Source: Flavobacteriales bacterium UBA720
Lineage (GTDB): Bacteria; Bacteroidota; Bacteroidia; Flavobacteriales; Weeksellaceae
NCBI GenBank assembly: GCA_002297505.1
Contig: DBLQ01000091.1
Location: 1 to 52,187 of the forward strand
Reading direction: 5' to 3'
Length of the DNA: 52,187 bases
Shown: positions 14,807-21,589 of the stretch, in pieces
Position numbering within the stretch: position 1 is the first letter of the stretch
How the letters are laid out: every line of letters starts with the position of its first letter
Program-made: the position numbers and the translations under genes
Notes under the pieces: generated by a model
The model's input: the letters and a program-made list of their open reading frames with translations, nothing else
What the model was told of the DNA's origin: nothing
Databases searched by the model: none

Positions 14807-14854
14807 ATATCTGAGAAAACGTCTCACACGCCCGATCTTCCATAATGATAATAA

Positions 14855-14885
14855 AAAAAGGATTCAAAAATTTGAATCCTTTTCT
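14855..14885. terminator. Bidirectional terminator between convergent genes
   Basis: AAAGGATTCAAA pairs with TTTGAATCCTTT over a 2-nt centre, flanked by A-run and T-run. It can end the DUF3109 transcript and the converging LolA-like transcript. Confidence 0.85.
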
Positions 14886-14902
14886 TATGCAGGGGAATTT
14901 TG

Positions 14903-15550
14903 TTATTTGAATTCATCATCCGACACCGGCTGATTGATTTTGATGTCAGAATTTTTGATTTTGATTTCCTGGCCGGCCGCATCCAGCGTCATCTCTTCCG
15001 GGAATTTGATACCATCCACGTCGGTATACTTGGAGATCGTCATCGTTCCTTTATCGCCTTCGGATTTTTCCAGAAGTCCGGTTTTTACATCAAAATAAGA
15101 TTTAGTGTCATCAGACGCCAAAACGTAATAGTCTTTTCCGTCCATCTGTTTTTTCTCCACTGTTTTGATTTTGGCAGGATCCATTCCCAATGCTTCAATG
15201 ATTTTTGATGATTTTAATTTGGCAACCTGATCCGCCGGGAAGTCTACTTTCTGTCCCATCTGATTCGCATAGCCTTTCTCACCATCAAACATCTGCACCA
15301 TTTCCTGGCCCATCATTGTTTGGGTCGACTTGAATTTATTACCTTTTTTAACAGTTCTGCCTTCCATATCCATTCCCATCACACTGATAGAATTTTTCAT
15401 AGAAAGCGTCTGCACGGATTCCAATTTTTGTTTTCCGCCCAATGCAGATACATAATTGTCAATGACCTGCTTGGCTGTTGGAACGCTTTGAGCCATCATA
15501 TTTGCAGCAAACAAGAGAGAAAGCGCAAATGATACGATTAATTTTTTCAT
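14903..15550 (-). CDS. Secreted LolA-like / outer-membrane lipoprotein-sorting type protein
   Basis: The 215-residue protein carries a signal peptide MKKLIVSFALSLLFAANMMA cut near residue 20. The mature part has TAKQVIDNYVSALGGKQKLE, then repeated beta-strand pairs (MEGRTVKKGNKFKSTQTM, YYVLASDDTKSYFDVKTGLL, YTDVDGIKFPEEMTLD). This is the half-barrel pattern of LolA/LppX-type periplasmic lipid- or lipoprotein-binding proteins. Similar proteins in Bacteroidota are often annotated only as outer membrane lipoprotein-sorting protein. It has its own terminator; no partner such as LolCDE lies nearby. Confidence 0.75.
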   Translation of the reverse strand: MKKLIVSFALSLLFAANMMAQSVPTAKQVIDNYVSALGGKQKLESVQTLSMKNSISVMGMDMEGRTVKKGNKFKSTQTMMGQEMVQMFDGEKGYANQMGQKVDFPADQVAKLKSSKIIEALGMDPAKIKTVEKKQMDGKDYYVLASDDTKSYFDVKTGLLEKSEGDKGTMTISKYTDVDGIKFPEEMTLDAAGQEIKIKNSDIKINQPVSDDEFK

Positions 15551-15631
15551 TATATTTTCAATTTACATCAGCTAATATAGCCAAATTCTGTTATTATTGT
15601 AAGGTTAGTTACACCTTGCTCAAAATTGTTA

Positions 15632-15664
15632 CAAAAAAACAACTTCAAAAGTCTGAAGCTGTTC
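15632..15664 (-). terminator. Intrinsic terminator after the 11-mer repeat protein gene
   Basis: On the minus strand AACAGCTTCA and TGAAGTTGTT pair (one G-T) around a short loop, followed by seven U. It lies about 10 bp past the stop at 15674. Confidence 0.75.
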
Positions 15665-15673
15665 CTTATTTGA

Positions 15674-15988
15674 TTAATCTTTTTTCTTGATGTCTGCTTT
15701 AACATCTTTGTAAGTATCACTTACCGCGTCAGCACCTTTCTTGGCCGTTTTGCCCGTCCACTTCGCACCTTGCTTTACGCCTTTCACAGTAGCTTTTGCA
15801 CCTTTCTTAGCTGTTTTTCCGGTCCATTTTGCGGCATCCTTCACACCTTCACCAGTGGCTTTAGCGCCTTTTTTGACGGCAGTACCTACGGCTTTTGAGT
15901 CTTTTTTTACTTCCTGCTTTACTGTTTGTGCGTTCACGGCAACCGTTACAAATAAAATTGCTGCCAATGATAAAAATTTCTTTTTCAT
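15674..15988 (-). CDS. Secreted Lys/Ala-rich protein of 11-residue repeats
   Basis: This 104-residue protein has a Sec signal peptide (1-20, MKKKFLSLAAILFVTVAVNA) and a mature region almost free of bulky residues. From about residue 39 it consists of 22-residue units, each made of two 11-mers: KKGAKATGEGV, KDAAKWTGKTA, KKGAKATVKGV, KQGAKWTGKTA, KKGADAVSDTY and a last diverged one. Eleven-residue Lys/Ala/Gly periodicity is typical of amphipathic helices such as LEA group 3 and synuclein-like proteins. A role as a periplasmic stress or membrane-surface protein is inferred only. It is monocistronic with its own terminator. Confidence 0.75.
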   Translation of the reverse strand: MKKKFLSLAAILFVTVAVNAQTVKQEVKKDSKAVGTAVKKGAKATGEGVKDAAKWTGKTAKKGAKATVKGVKQGAKWTGKTAKKGADAVSDTYKDVKADIKKKD

Positions 15989-16120
15989 CTGTTTTTAAAT
16001 TTTAAATTAACAATACGAATTTAAGATAATTTAATCTGATATTTTAAAAAAGCTATTGATATTTTTAAAAAATATTTCTCGTACTAAATCGTTGGGAAAA
16101 TCGATACTTTTGCAACAGCT

Positions 16121-16981
16121 ATGTCTAAAGTCAATCCGGCATCCAAGAGGAAAATCCATAAGAAAAGAAAAAGTGTTTTTATGAAAAAGCGCTGGATTTT
16201 GCTCATCATCCTGTTCGTTTCACTTTTTGGAACCGGTTATTATCTTCGTCAGAAAATCAATTATTACGTCGCGTACTATCTCGGAAAACACTTTGAACAC
16301 AAGAAATTGTCCAATACGGAAAAGGAGCAGGCCAGAATCGAAAAAATTACGGGACTTTACGCCAATCAGACTTTTGGTTTCGACATTTCTCATTACCAAA
16401 GAAAAGAAGATATCCAATGGGACAGCCTCAGTATTGGGAATCGCAGCATTCCCCTGAAATTCGTGGTTCTGCGCGCCAGTATGGGAAACCGGAAACTGGA
16501 TAAAAACTTTGACCATTTTTGGGAAACCGCCAAACAGCACAACCTGATCCGTGGCGCATATCATTTTTATCGGCCGGATGAAGATCCCGTGATGCAGGCC
16601 AATTCTTTTCTTTCCGTTGCGAAATTAGAATCCGGAGATCTGCCACCAATTCTTGACATTGAGAAAAATCCAAGAAAAAAATCAAAGGAACAATTGGTTT
16701 CCGACCTCAAGGTCTGGATCAAAATAATGGAAGACACGTACGGCGAAAAACCAATCATCTATACCTATTACCATTATTATAAAGATTATCTGAGAGGCGA
16801 ATTTGATGATTATCCGCTCTGGCTGGCCAATTATAACGATGTTCCAACGCCGTCTCCGGATGATGAATGGCAGTTTTGGCAATTCTCAGAAAATGGCATT
16901 GTCTACGGCATTAACACCAAAGTCGATCTGGATATTTATAATGGCAATCTCTGGAGTCTGAAAATGTTGACAATTGATTAA
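16121..16981 (+). CDS. Glycoside hydrolase family 25 (lysozyme-like), membrane anchored
   Basis: The 286-residue protein has a basic N-terminus, one transmembrane anchor (about 25-42) and an extracytoplasmic GH25 domain (about 82-280). The catalytic residues are visible: D88 in FGFDISHYQ and the D179/E181 pair in PPILDIEKN. GH25 enzymes cut the MurNAc-GlcNAc bond of peptidoglycan. A flavobacterial -7 element (TACTTTTG, 16105-16112) ends only 8 nt before the first ATG, so the mRNA may be leaderless, or translation may start at the second Met (16181, MKKRWILL). The annotated start keeps the basic tail. Confidence 0.88.
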   Translation: MSKVNPASKRKIHKKRKSVFMKKRWILLIILFVSLFGTGYYLRQKINYYVAYYLGKHFEHKKLSNTEKEQARIEKITGLYANQTFGFDISHYQRKEDIQWDSLSIGNRSIPLKFVVLRASMGNRKLDKNFDHFWETAKQHNLIRGAYHFYRPDEDPVMQANSFLSVAKLESGDLPPILDIEKNPRKKSKEQLVSDLKVWIKIMEDTYGEKPIIYTYYHYYKDYLRGEFDDYPLWLANYNDVPTPSPDDEWQFWQFSENGIVYGINTKVDLDIYNGNLWSLKMLTID

Positions 16982-17020
16982 TTTTGGATTAATTATCAAT
17001 TTTATTTTCACGTATATTTG
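16972..17020 (+). promoter_or_regulatory. Inverted repeat and -7 element before the toxin-antitoxin pair
   Basis: AATTGATTAATT (16972-16983) and ATTAATTATCAATT (16988-17001) form an imperfect inverted repeat over the GH25 stop codon. It is followed by TATATTTG (17013-17020), a good flavobacterial -7 element 16 nt before the antitoxin start. Antitoxins of this class usually repress their own promoter, so the inverted repeat could be the operator; it has no T-run and is a poor terminator. Confidence 0.45.
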
Positions 17021-17036
17021 TATTAATTGAATTGAT

Positions 17037-17252
17037 ATGGAAACGATCAAGCTAAAAATCAACGAAAAAACAAGCTACGGAAAAGCGCTTTTGGAACTCA
17101 TAAAAATTGGAATTCTTGAAAAAAAAGGGGTAGAAATTGTCGAAGAAAATATGCCCAATGCAGAAACAGTCAGGGCGATTGACGATGTAGAAAAAGGTAA
17201 AACCTTCAAAGTCAAAAATTCCAAACAACTTTTCGAGGAATTAGGTATATGA
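17037..17252 (+). CDS. Antitoxin of a YafQ-type toxin-antitoxin pair
   Basis: This 71-residue protein opens METIKLKINEKTSYGKALLE and ends KNSKQLFEELGI, with an acidic middle (VEIVEENMPNAETVRAIDDV). It is not a clear DinJ/RelB ribbon-helix-helix by eye, but the size, the acidic character, and the 4-bp overlap (ATGA) with the downstream toxin gene are typical of antitoxins. The C-terminal half probably wraps the toxin active site. It is named from its neighbour more than from its own motifs. Confidence 0.75.
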   Translation: METIKLKINEKTSYGKALLELIKIGILEKKGVEIVEENMPNAETVRAIDDVEKGKTFKVKNSKQLFEELGI

Positions 17253-17527
17253 GTTACCAAATTGAGTATACAGGAAAAATTAAAAGAGATATCAAACTTG
17301 CTGTAAAACGCGGTCTGAATCTCGACCTTTTTAAAAATGTGATTATTCTGTTAGAAAAGGACGGAAAATTACCTTCAAAGTATAAACCACATCTATTAAA
17401 GGGAAATTTTACTGGTTATTGGGAATGTCATATCCAGCCAGATTGGCTCCTGATTTGGAAACAGGATGATGACATTAAACTGGTTTCACTCACCAGGACT
17501 GGAACACATTCAGATTTATTCAAATAA
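17249..17527 (+). CDS. YafQ-family mRNA interferase toxin
   Basis: This 92-residue RelE-superfamily protein has every catalytic residue described for E. coli YafQ in register: H48, H61, D65 and W66 in ECHIQPDWLLIW, and H87 and F91 in RTGTHSDLF. YafQ-type toxins cut mRNA in the ribosomal A site and slow translation. The ATG overlaps the antitoxin stop (ATGA), so the two are coupled in translation. All residues being intact suggests an active module. It lies between a lysozyme-like gene and a converging hydrolase gene that ends 5 bp away. Confidence 0.92.
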   Translation: MSYQIEYTGKIKRDIKLAVKRGLNLDLFKNVIILLEKDGKLPSKYKPHLLKGNFTGYWECHIQPDWLLIWKQDDDIKLVSLTRTGTHSDLFK

Positions 17528-17531
17528 GTTT

Positions 17532-18317
17532 TTATTTTTTATTTTTTATGAACCCAACCACCTCCCGACTCAGCTCCTCTGCCCTTTCTATCGGGACGCC
17601 GTGTGACGCGCCTTTGTAGATTTTCAGTTGGGAATTTGGGATTTCCTTGGCAATATATTCAGTGTGCGAGCGGAGGATCAGATCATTCTCGCCGGCCACT
17701 ACCAGAACTTTCGCTTTGATATTATTAAGCTGCTTTGTGGTAATCTTTGGCTCATCTATCATCAGCTGAAGCAATCGCAGATCACGCTCCGGTTTATGTT
17801 CTGCACGCATTTTTTCAGCGTCTTTTTTCATATTTTCTACTTCATTTTCGCCCACGCCATTGGGAAAAACATTGGCACCACTGGTAATGATTTTATTGGT
17901 CATTTTCGGATATTTGATCGCAAATTCCAGTGCAGTATTGCCACCATCGCTCCAGCCGAGAATATTAATCTTTTTTAACTTCAGCGCATCCGCTAAGGCT
18001 TTGACATCGTCTGCAAATTTAATGTAATTCAAAGGCGCTTTCGACGTGTCCGTACTTTTTCCCTGCGCACGCGTATCCATTGCCACCACCATAAAATATT
18101 TGGACAATTCCGGGATTTCCCTGCTAAAGGCATCGATACTTCCGCCATTGCCGTGCAGCAGAAACAGAGGTTCGCCTTTTCCGTAAATTTCATAATAAAT
18201 CTCCGCATCCTTCAGATGAAGAACTTTTCCAGCATCCGGATTGTTCCCGAAATCATAAACCTGCGCCAACGAAATCAGCGAGATTAACAGAAGGTTGAGG
18301 ACCAATATTTTTTTCAT
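17532..18317 (-). CDS. Secreted alpha/beta hydrolase
   Basis: This 261-residue protein has a signal peptide (1-19, ending SLAQ) and an alpha/beta hydrolase domain. The triad is S123 in the nucleophile elbow GWSDGG, D212 in AGENDLIL and H239 in GASHGV; the oxyanion loop is LLHGNGGS near residue 55. It is exported to the periplasm or outside, and an esterase or lactonase activity is plausible, but the substrate is not readable. It converges on the toxin gene with only 5 bp between stops and without a visible terminator. Confidence 0.88.
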   Translation of the reverse strand: MKKILVLNLLLISLISLAQVYDFGNNPDAGKVLHLKDAEIYYEIYGKGEPLFLLHGNGGSIDAFSREIPELSKYFMVVAMDTRAQGKSTDTSKAPLNYIKFADDVKALADALKLKKINILGWSDGGNTALEFAIKYPKMTNKIITSGANVFPNGVGENEVENMKKDAEKMRAEHKPERDLRLLQLMIDEPKITTKQLNNIKAKVLVVAGENDLILRSHTEYIAKEIPNSQLKIYKGASHGVPIERAEELSREVVGFIKNKK

Positions 18318-18439
18318 TGTGAATTCAGATAGTTTATTGCTAATTTAATCAAATTCACGATTGCTTGACCACTTTAAATACTAAGATTAATTGATCTGAA
18401 AAGAGCTGAATGATTCGGAAGCTCAGCGCGAAATCAAAA

Positions 18440-19264
18440 TTATTTTTTTACCCGCACATCAATATTAATCGCAGGTGCCGCCATCCCGATTTTCTCCCAG
18501 GGACCGTAGAACGATCGGTAATAGCCGGAACGCAGCAAAGCGCCACTCAGCGCCACTTTTCCATTGGACTGACCAAAAAATTGAATGCCCACAAAAAACT
18601 TTCCTTCCAGCCAGATATTCTCCTTGCTTACGTCTATCGAATATGTAAAATCTTTCAATTGATCTTTGCTGATGGTGGCAATGATGTCTTTTTCCAAGAC
18701 CAGATTATTCGGTTTTCCGTCTTTCTCATCATAAATCGTGTAACGGACTTTTATGGGCGTGGTAGCTTCGAATCTGGAAAAATTCATATTGATTCTGTTG
18801 ATCTTCAGCCTTTTGCCGGAACTGAATTCCACAGCGGTTTCCTCCACCACATCATTGCCCTTTTCCATATTCGGTGTAAACATCATCGATTTCGACTTGC
18901 TGTTGACGCCAAGGTTTTTCTCCCTGTAGTTATTGGGCGTGAGCACCACTTCCTTAATATTTGTCACCTTTTCATAAAGATAGATCGTATGCGGATACTC
19001 CTTTACAAAATCTCCCACTTTGCTCCTGAAAGTTTTGTAACCGCCCACCAGCACAATCAATTCTTTATCCGGATTCACTTGATCCAACCGGATCTGATAA
19101 TTGCCTTTTTCATCAGCCTGCGTTCCAAAATTACTGTTGGCAATCCCGATTTTGGCATAAGGAATAGGTTGGTCATCGTTTTTGGAAAGCACGGTTCCGG
19201 AAATCAATTGCGCATAAGAAACAATGCCAAGAAAGATGGCGAAGAGTAAGCTGAGTTTTTTCAT
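18440..19264 (-). CDS. Secreted carboxypeptidase-regulatory-like (CarboxypepD_reg) domain protein
   Basis: The 274-residue protein has a signal peptide (1-18) and an N-terminal beta-sandwich of the CarboxypepD-regulatory-like type (about 20-100: LISGTVLSKNDDQPIPYAKI, GTQADEKGNYQIRLD). The remaining part, with SKSMMFTPNMEKGNDVVEE and KIGMAAPAINIDVRVKK, is another all-beta region. In Bacteroidota such domains sit at the front of TonB receptors or in free envelope proteins; this one has no receptor barrel. Its role is unknown, and an outer-membrane association is likely. Confidence 0.78.
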   Translation of the reverse strand: MKKLSLLFAIFLGIVSYAQLISGTVLSKNDDQPIPYAKIGIANSNFGTQADEKGNYQIRLDQVNPDKELIVLVGGYKTFRSKVGDFVKEYPHTIYLYEKVTNIKEVVLTPNNYREKNLGVNSKSKSMMFTPNMEKGNDVVEETAVEFSSGKRLKINRINMNFSRFEATTPIKVRYTIYDEKDGKPNNLVLEKDIIATISKDQLKDFTYSIDVSKENIWLEGKFFVGIQFFGQSNGKVALSGALLRSGYYRSFYGPWEKIGMAAPAINIDVRVKK

Positions 19265-19340
19265 AGGATTAATTTAGATACAAATATCCTAATTTTTTCG
19301 TTACGACGATCTCATTAAAACGTCAAAAATTACTGTGTGT

Positions 19341-19364
19341 AACATTAATTCCAGGATTAATGTT
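19341..19364. repeat. Perfect 9-bp inverted repeat between divergent genes
   Basis: AACATTAAT and ATTAATGTT surround TCCAGG in the 267-bp spacer between the CarboxypepD-type gene and the ABC-F gene. It has no adjacent T-run of terminator form and is placed like an operator. Low-complexity CATTTATCATT repeats and a -7-like TACTTTCG (19487-19494) fill the rest of the spacer. Confidence 0.4.
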
Positions 19365-19531
19365 CAATTTTTAAAAACAATAAAGCATTATTAAAGTCAA
19401 TTTAGAATAATTATGATTCCTCTTGAAGTGCCATTAAAATCATTCAGTAATCTTTCAGGTTCACATCCATTCAATTTTCATTTTCGTACTTTCGCACATC
19501 ATTTATCATTCATCCATTATCATTTATCCAA

Positions 19532-21445
19532 ATGAATTACGTTTCTGCAGAAAATCTCAGCAAATCATACGGCGTCAAAGTCCTTTTTAAAAATATCAAT
19601 TTCCACGTGAATGAAGGCGACAAAATTGCCATCGTTGCCAAAAACGGAAGCGGAAAATCTACCCTTCTCAAAATCCTGATGGGCAAAGAAATTGCTGACA
19701 GCGGAACAACTGTCATCAACAAAGATATTCAGGTGGTTTTGTTCGATCAGGAAATCGATTTTGATCCGAATTTGTCTGTGGATGAGTTTATGATGACGCT
19801 GGATTCCGCACCGATTCTGGCTTTGAAAAAATACCACCACGCATTGACTTCCGAAAATCCGGATGATATGGAAACCGCCCTGGCAGAGATGGAAATCCAT
19901 AAAGCCTGGGATCTTGAAAATGAGATGGAGCAAATTCTTTCTCAGCTGAAAATCACGGATTTATATGCGAAGATGGGAACACTTTCCGGTGGACAAATTA
20001 AGAGAATTGCACTCGCCAAACTATTGACAGAAACCAGAGCCGAACACCGCCACACGCTGTTGATTATGGATGAGCCGACCAACCACCTGGATGTGGAAAT
20101 GGTAGAATGGCTGGAAAATTATCTGAGTAAAGCGAAAATCACCCTGCTTCTTGTGACGCACGACCGTTACTTTTTGGATGCCGTTTGCGACAAGATTTGG
20201 GAAATGGAGGACGGCAATCTCTACCTTCACAATGGTAGTTATGCGACCTATCTTGAAAACAAAATGATCCGTGAGGACAATCTCAATTCTACCATTGACA
20301 AAGCGCAAAACCTTTACAGAAAGGAATTGGAATGGATGAGACGCCAGCCAAAGGCAAGAACTACGAAGTCCAAATCGCGCCAGGAGGATTTCTACGAAAC
20401 CGAAAAGGTGGCGAAAACCGACACCAGAAAGGAAAAGCTGGAATTGGATTTCGAGATGAAAAGATTGGGAAATAAAATCCTGGAACTTCGGAATATCAAT
20501 AAAAGTTTTGGTGAGAAAGTTTTGTTCAAAGACTTTTCTTACCAATTCCAAAGAGGCGAAAAAGTCGGAATTGTCGGAAAAAATGGTGCAGGAAAATCCA
20601 CGTTGCTTAATATCATTCAAGGATTTGAACCGAAAGATTCGGGGGAAATAGAAACCGGGGAAACGATCAAGTTTGGCTATTTTGCTCAGAAAGGTTTGCA
20701 ATATAAGGAAGATGAGCGCGTGATTGATTTCATCAAGGAAATTGGTGAAAATTTCCCACTGGCCAATGGAAAAACGATCTCGGCTTCCCAATTCCTGCGA
20801 TTATTTTTGTTTGATGACCAAACACAGTACTCACCGATTTCCAAACTGTCGGGTGGAGAAAAACGGCGTTTGCACTTAATGTATATCCTTTATCAAAACC
20901 CCAATTTCCTGATTTTTGATGAGCCTACGAATGATTTGGATTTGCCAACTCTGACAGTTCTAGAAAACTTCCTTCAGAATTTCCAGGGGAGTTTGATCAT
21001 CGTTTCGCACGACCGTTATTTTATGGATCGGATTGTGGACCACGTTCTGGCTTTTGAAGGTGACGGAAAAATCAAAGAGTTTGTCGGGAATTTCTCAGAA
21101 TACCGGGAGAGTCAGAAGTTGGAAGACAAGGGTCAGAAGTCTGAAAAGACAGATGTTGGAAATCAGAAGTCAGAAGAGACACCGACTTCGATTACTGTGA
21201 ACAAAAACCTGCAACCGGCAACCAACAACCAACAACCTAAGAAAAAATTGTCTTTCAAAGAACAAAAAGAGTTGGAAACCATCGAGAAAGAGATGCCGAA
21301 ACTGGAGGAAAAAAGAAACGAAATCCTGGACCAATTGAATAATGAGACGGATTATGATAAAATTTCAAAATTATCATCAGAACTGGAATTGCTCTCTAAC
21401 CAGTTAGAAGAGTTTGAGATGCGCTGGCTGGAACTACAGGATTGA
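19532..21445 (+). CDS. ABC-F family ATPase (Uup/EttA-like)
   Basis: This 637-residue protein has two ABC ATPase domains and no membrane part. Domain 1 has Walker A GKNGSGKST-like AKNGSGKSTL (about 36-45), signature LSGGQ and Walker B LLIMDEPTNHLD. Domain 2 has GKNGAGKSTL, LSGGEKRRL and FLIFDEPTNDLD. The Uup-type C-terminal coiled coil is at about 575-635 (KEMPKLEEKRNEILDQL). ABC-F proteins act on ribosomes. The linker before the coiled coil (about 525-570) is encoded by simple GTCAGAAGT and CAACCAACAAC repeats like those in neighbouring spacers. A housekeeping Uup role is favoured over antibiotic resistance. Confidence 0.93.
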   Translation: MNYVSAENLSKSYGVKVLFKNINFHVNEGDKIAIVAKNGSGKSTLLKILMGKEIADSGTTVINKDIQVVLFDQEIDFDPNLSVDEFMMTLDSAPILALKKYHHALTSENPDDMETALAEMEIHKAWDLENEMEQILSQLKITDLYAKMGTLSGGQIKRIALAKLLTETRAEHRHTLLIMDEPTNHLDVEMVEWLENYLSKAKITLLLVTHDRYFLDAVCDKIWEMEDGNLYLHNGSYATYLENKMIREDNLNSTIDKAQNLYRKELEWMRRQPKARTTKSKSRQEDFYETEKVAKTDTRKEKLELDFEMKRLGNKILELRNINKSFGEKVLFKDFSYQFQRGEKVGIVGKNGAGKSTLLNIIQGFEPKDSGEIETGETIKFGYFAQKGLQYKEDERVIDFIKEIGENFPLANGKTISASQFLRLFLFDDQTQYSPISKLSGGEKRRLHLMYILYQNPNFLIFDEPTNDLDLPTLTVLENFLQNFQGSLIIVSHDRYFMDRIVDHVLAFEGDGKIKEFVGNFSEYRESQKLEDKGQKSEKTDVGNQKSEETPTSITVNKNLQPATNNQQPKKKLSFKEQKELETIEKEMPKLEEKRNEILDQLNNETDYDKISKLSSELELLSNQLEEFEMRWLELQD

Positions 21446-21514
21446 CAAATATCATCTACACCTAAAAACACTCATTTTCAAATACTTAAATTAAATCATT
21501 GTTTTTTATTTAGA

Positions 21515-21561
21515 ATTATTTAAAATAATATTGGCAAATATTAACACTTTGTATATTTTTG
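21515..21561 (+). promoter_or_regulatory. TonB-receptor promoter with an upstream palindrome
   Basis: TTG (21531-21533) is followed after 20 nt by TATTTTTG (21554-21561), an exact flavobacterial promoter, 28 nt before the receptor start. Directly upstream is ATTATTT-A-AAATAAT (21515-21529), a 7+7 palindrome. Because the gene is a siderophore-receptor type, an iron-responsive repressor site is a reasonable guess, but the AT-rich composition makes chance palindromes common. Confidence 0.55.
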
Positions 21562-21589
21562 CACTGTTTTTAACTATTCTAAATAAACT

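Noticed and set aside
15674..15988. Histone H1-like DNA-binding protein because of Lys/Ala richness
   Set aside because: A clear Sec signal peptide means export, which does not fit a nucleoid protein.
18410..19249. Open frame of 279 codons opposite the CarboxypepD-type gene
   Set aside because: The minus-strand gene has a signal peptide and a domain pattern; the plus-strand reading has neither.
20021..20791. Open frame of 256 codons opposite the ABC-F gene
   Set aside because: It is antisense to conserved ATPase motifs and has no recognisable domain.
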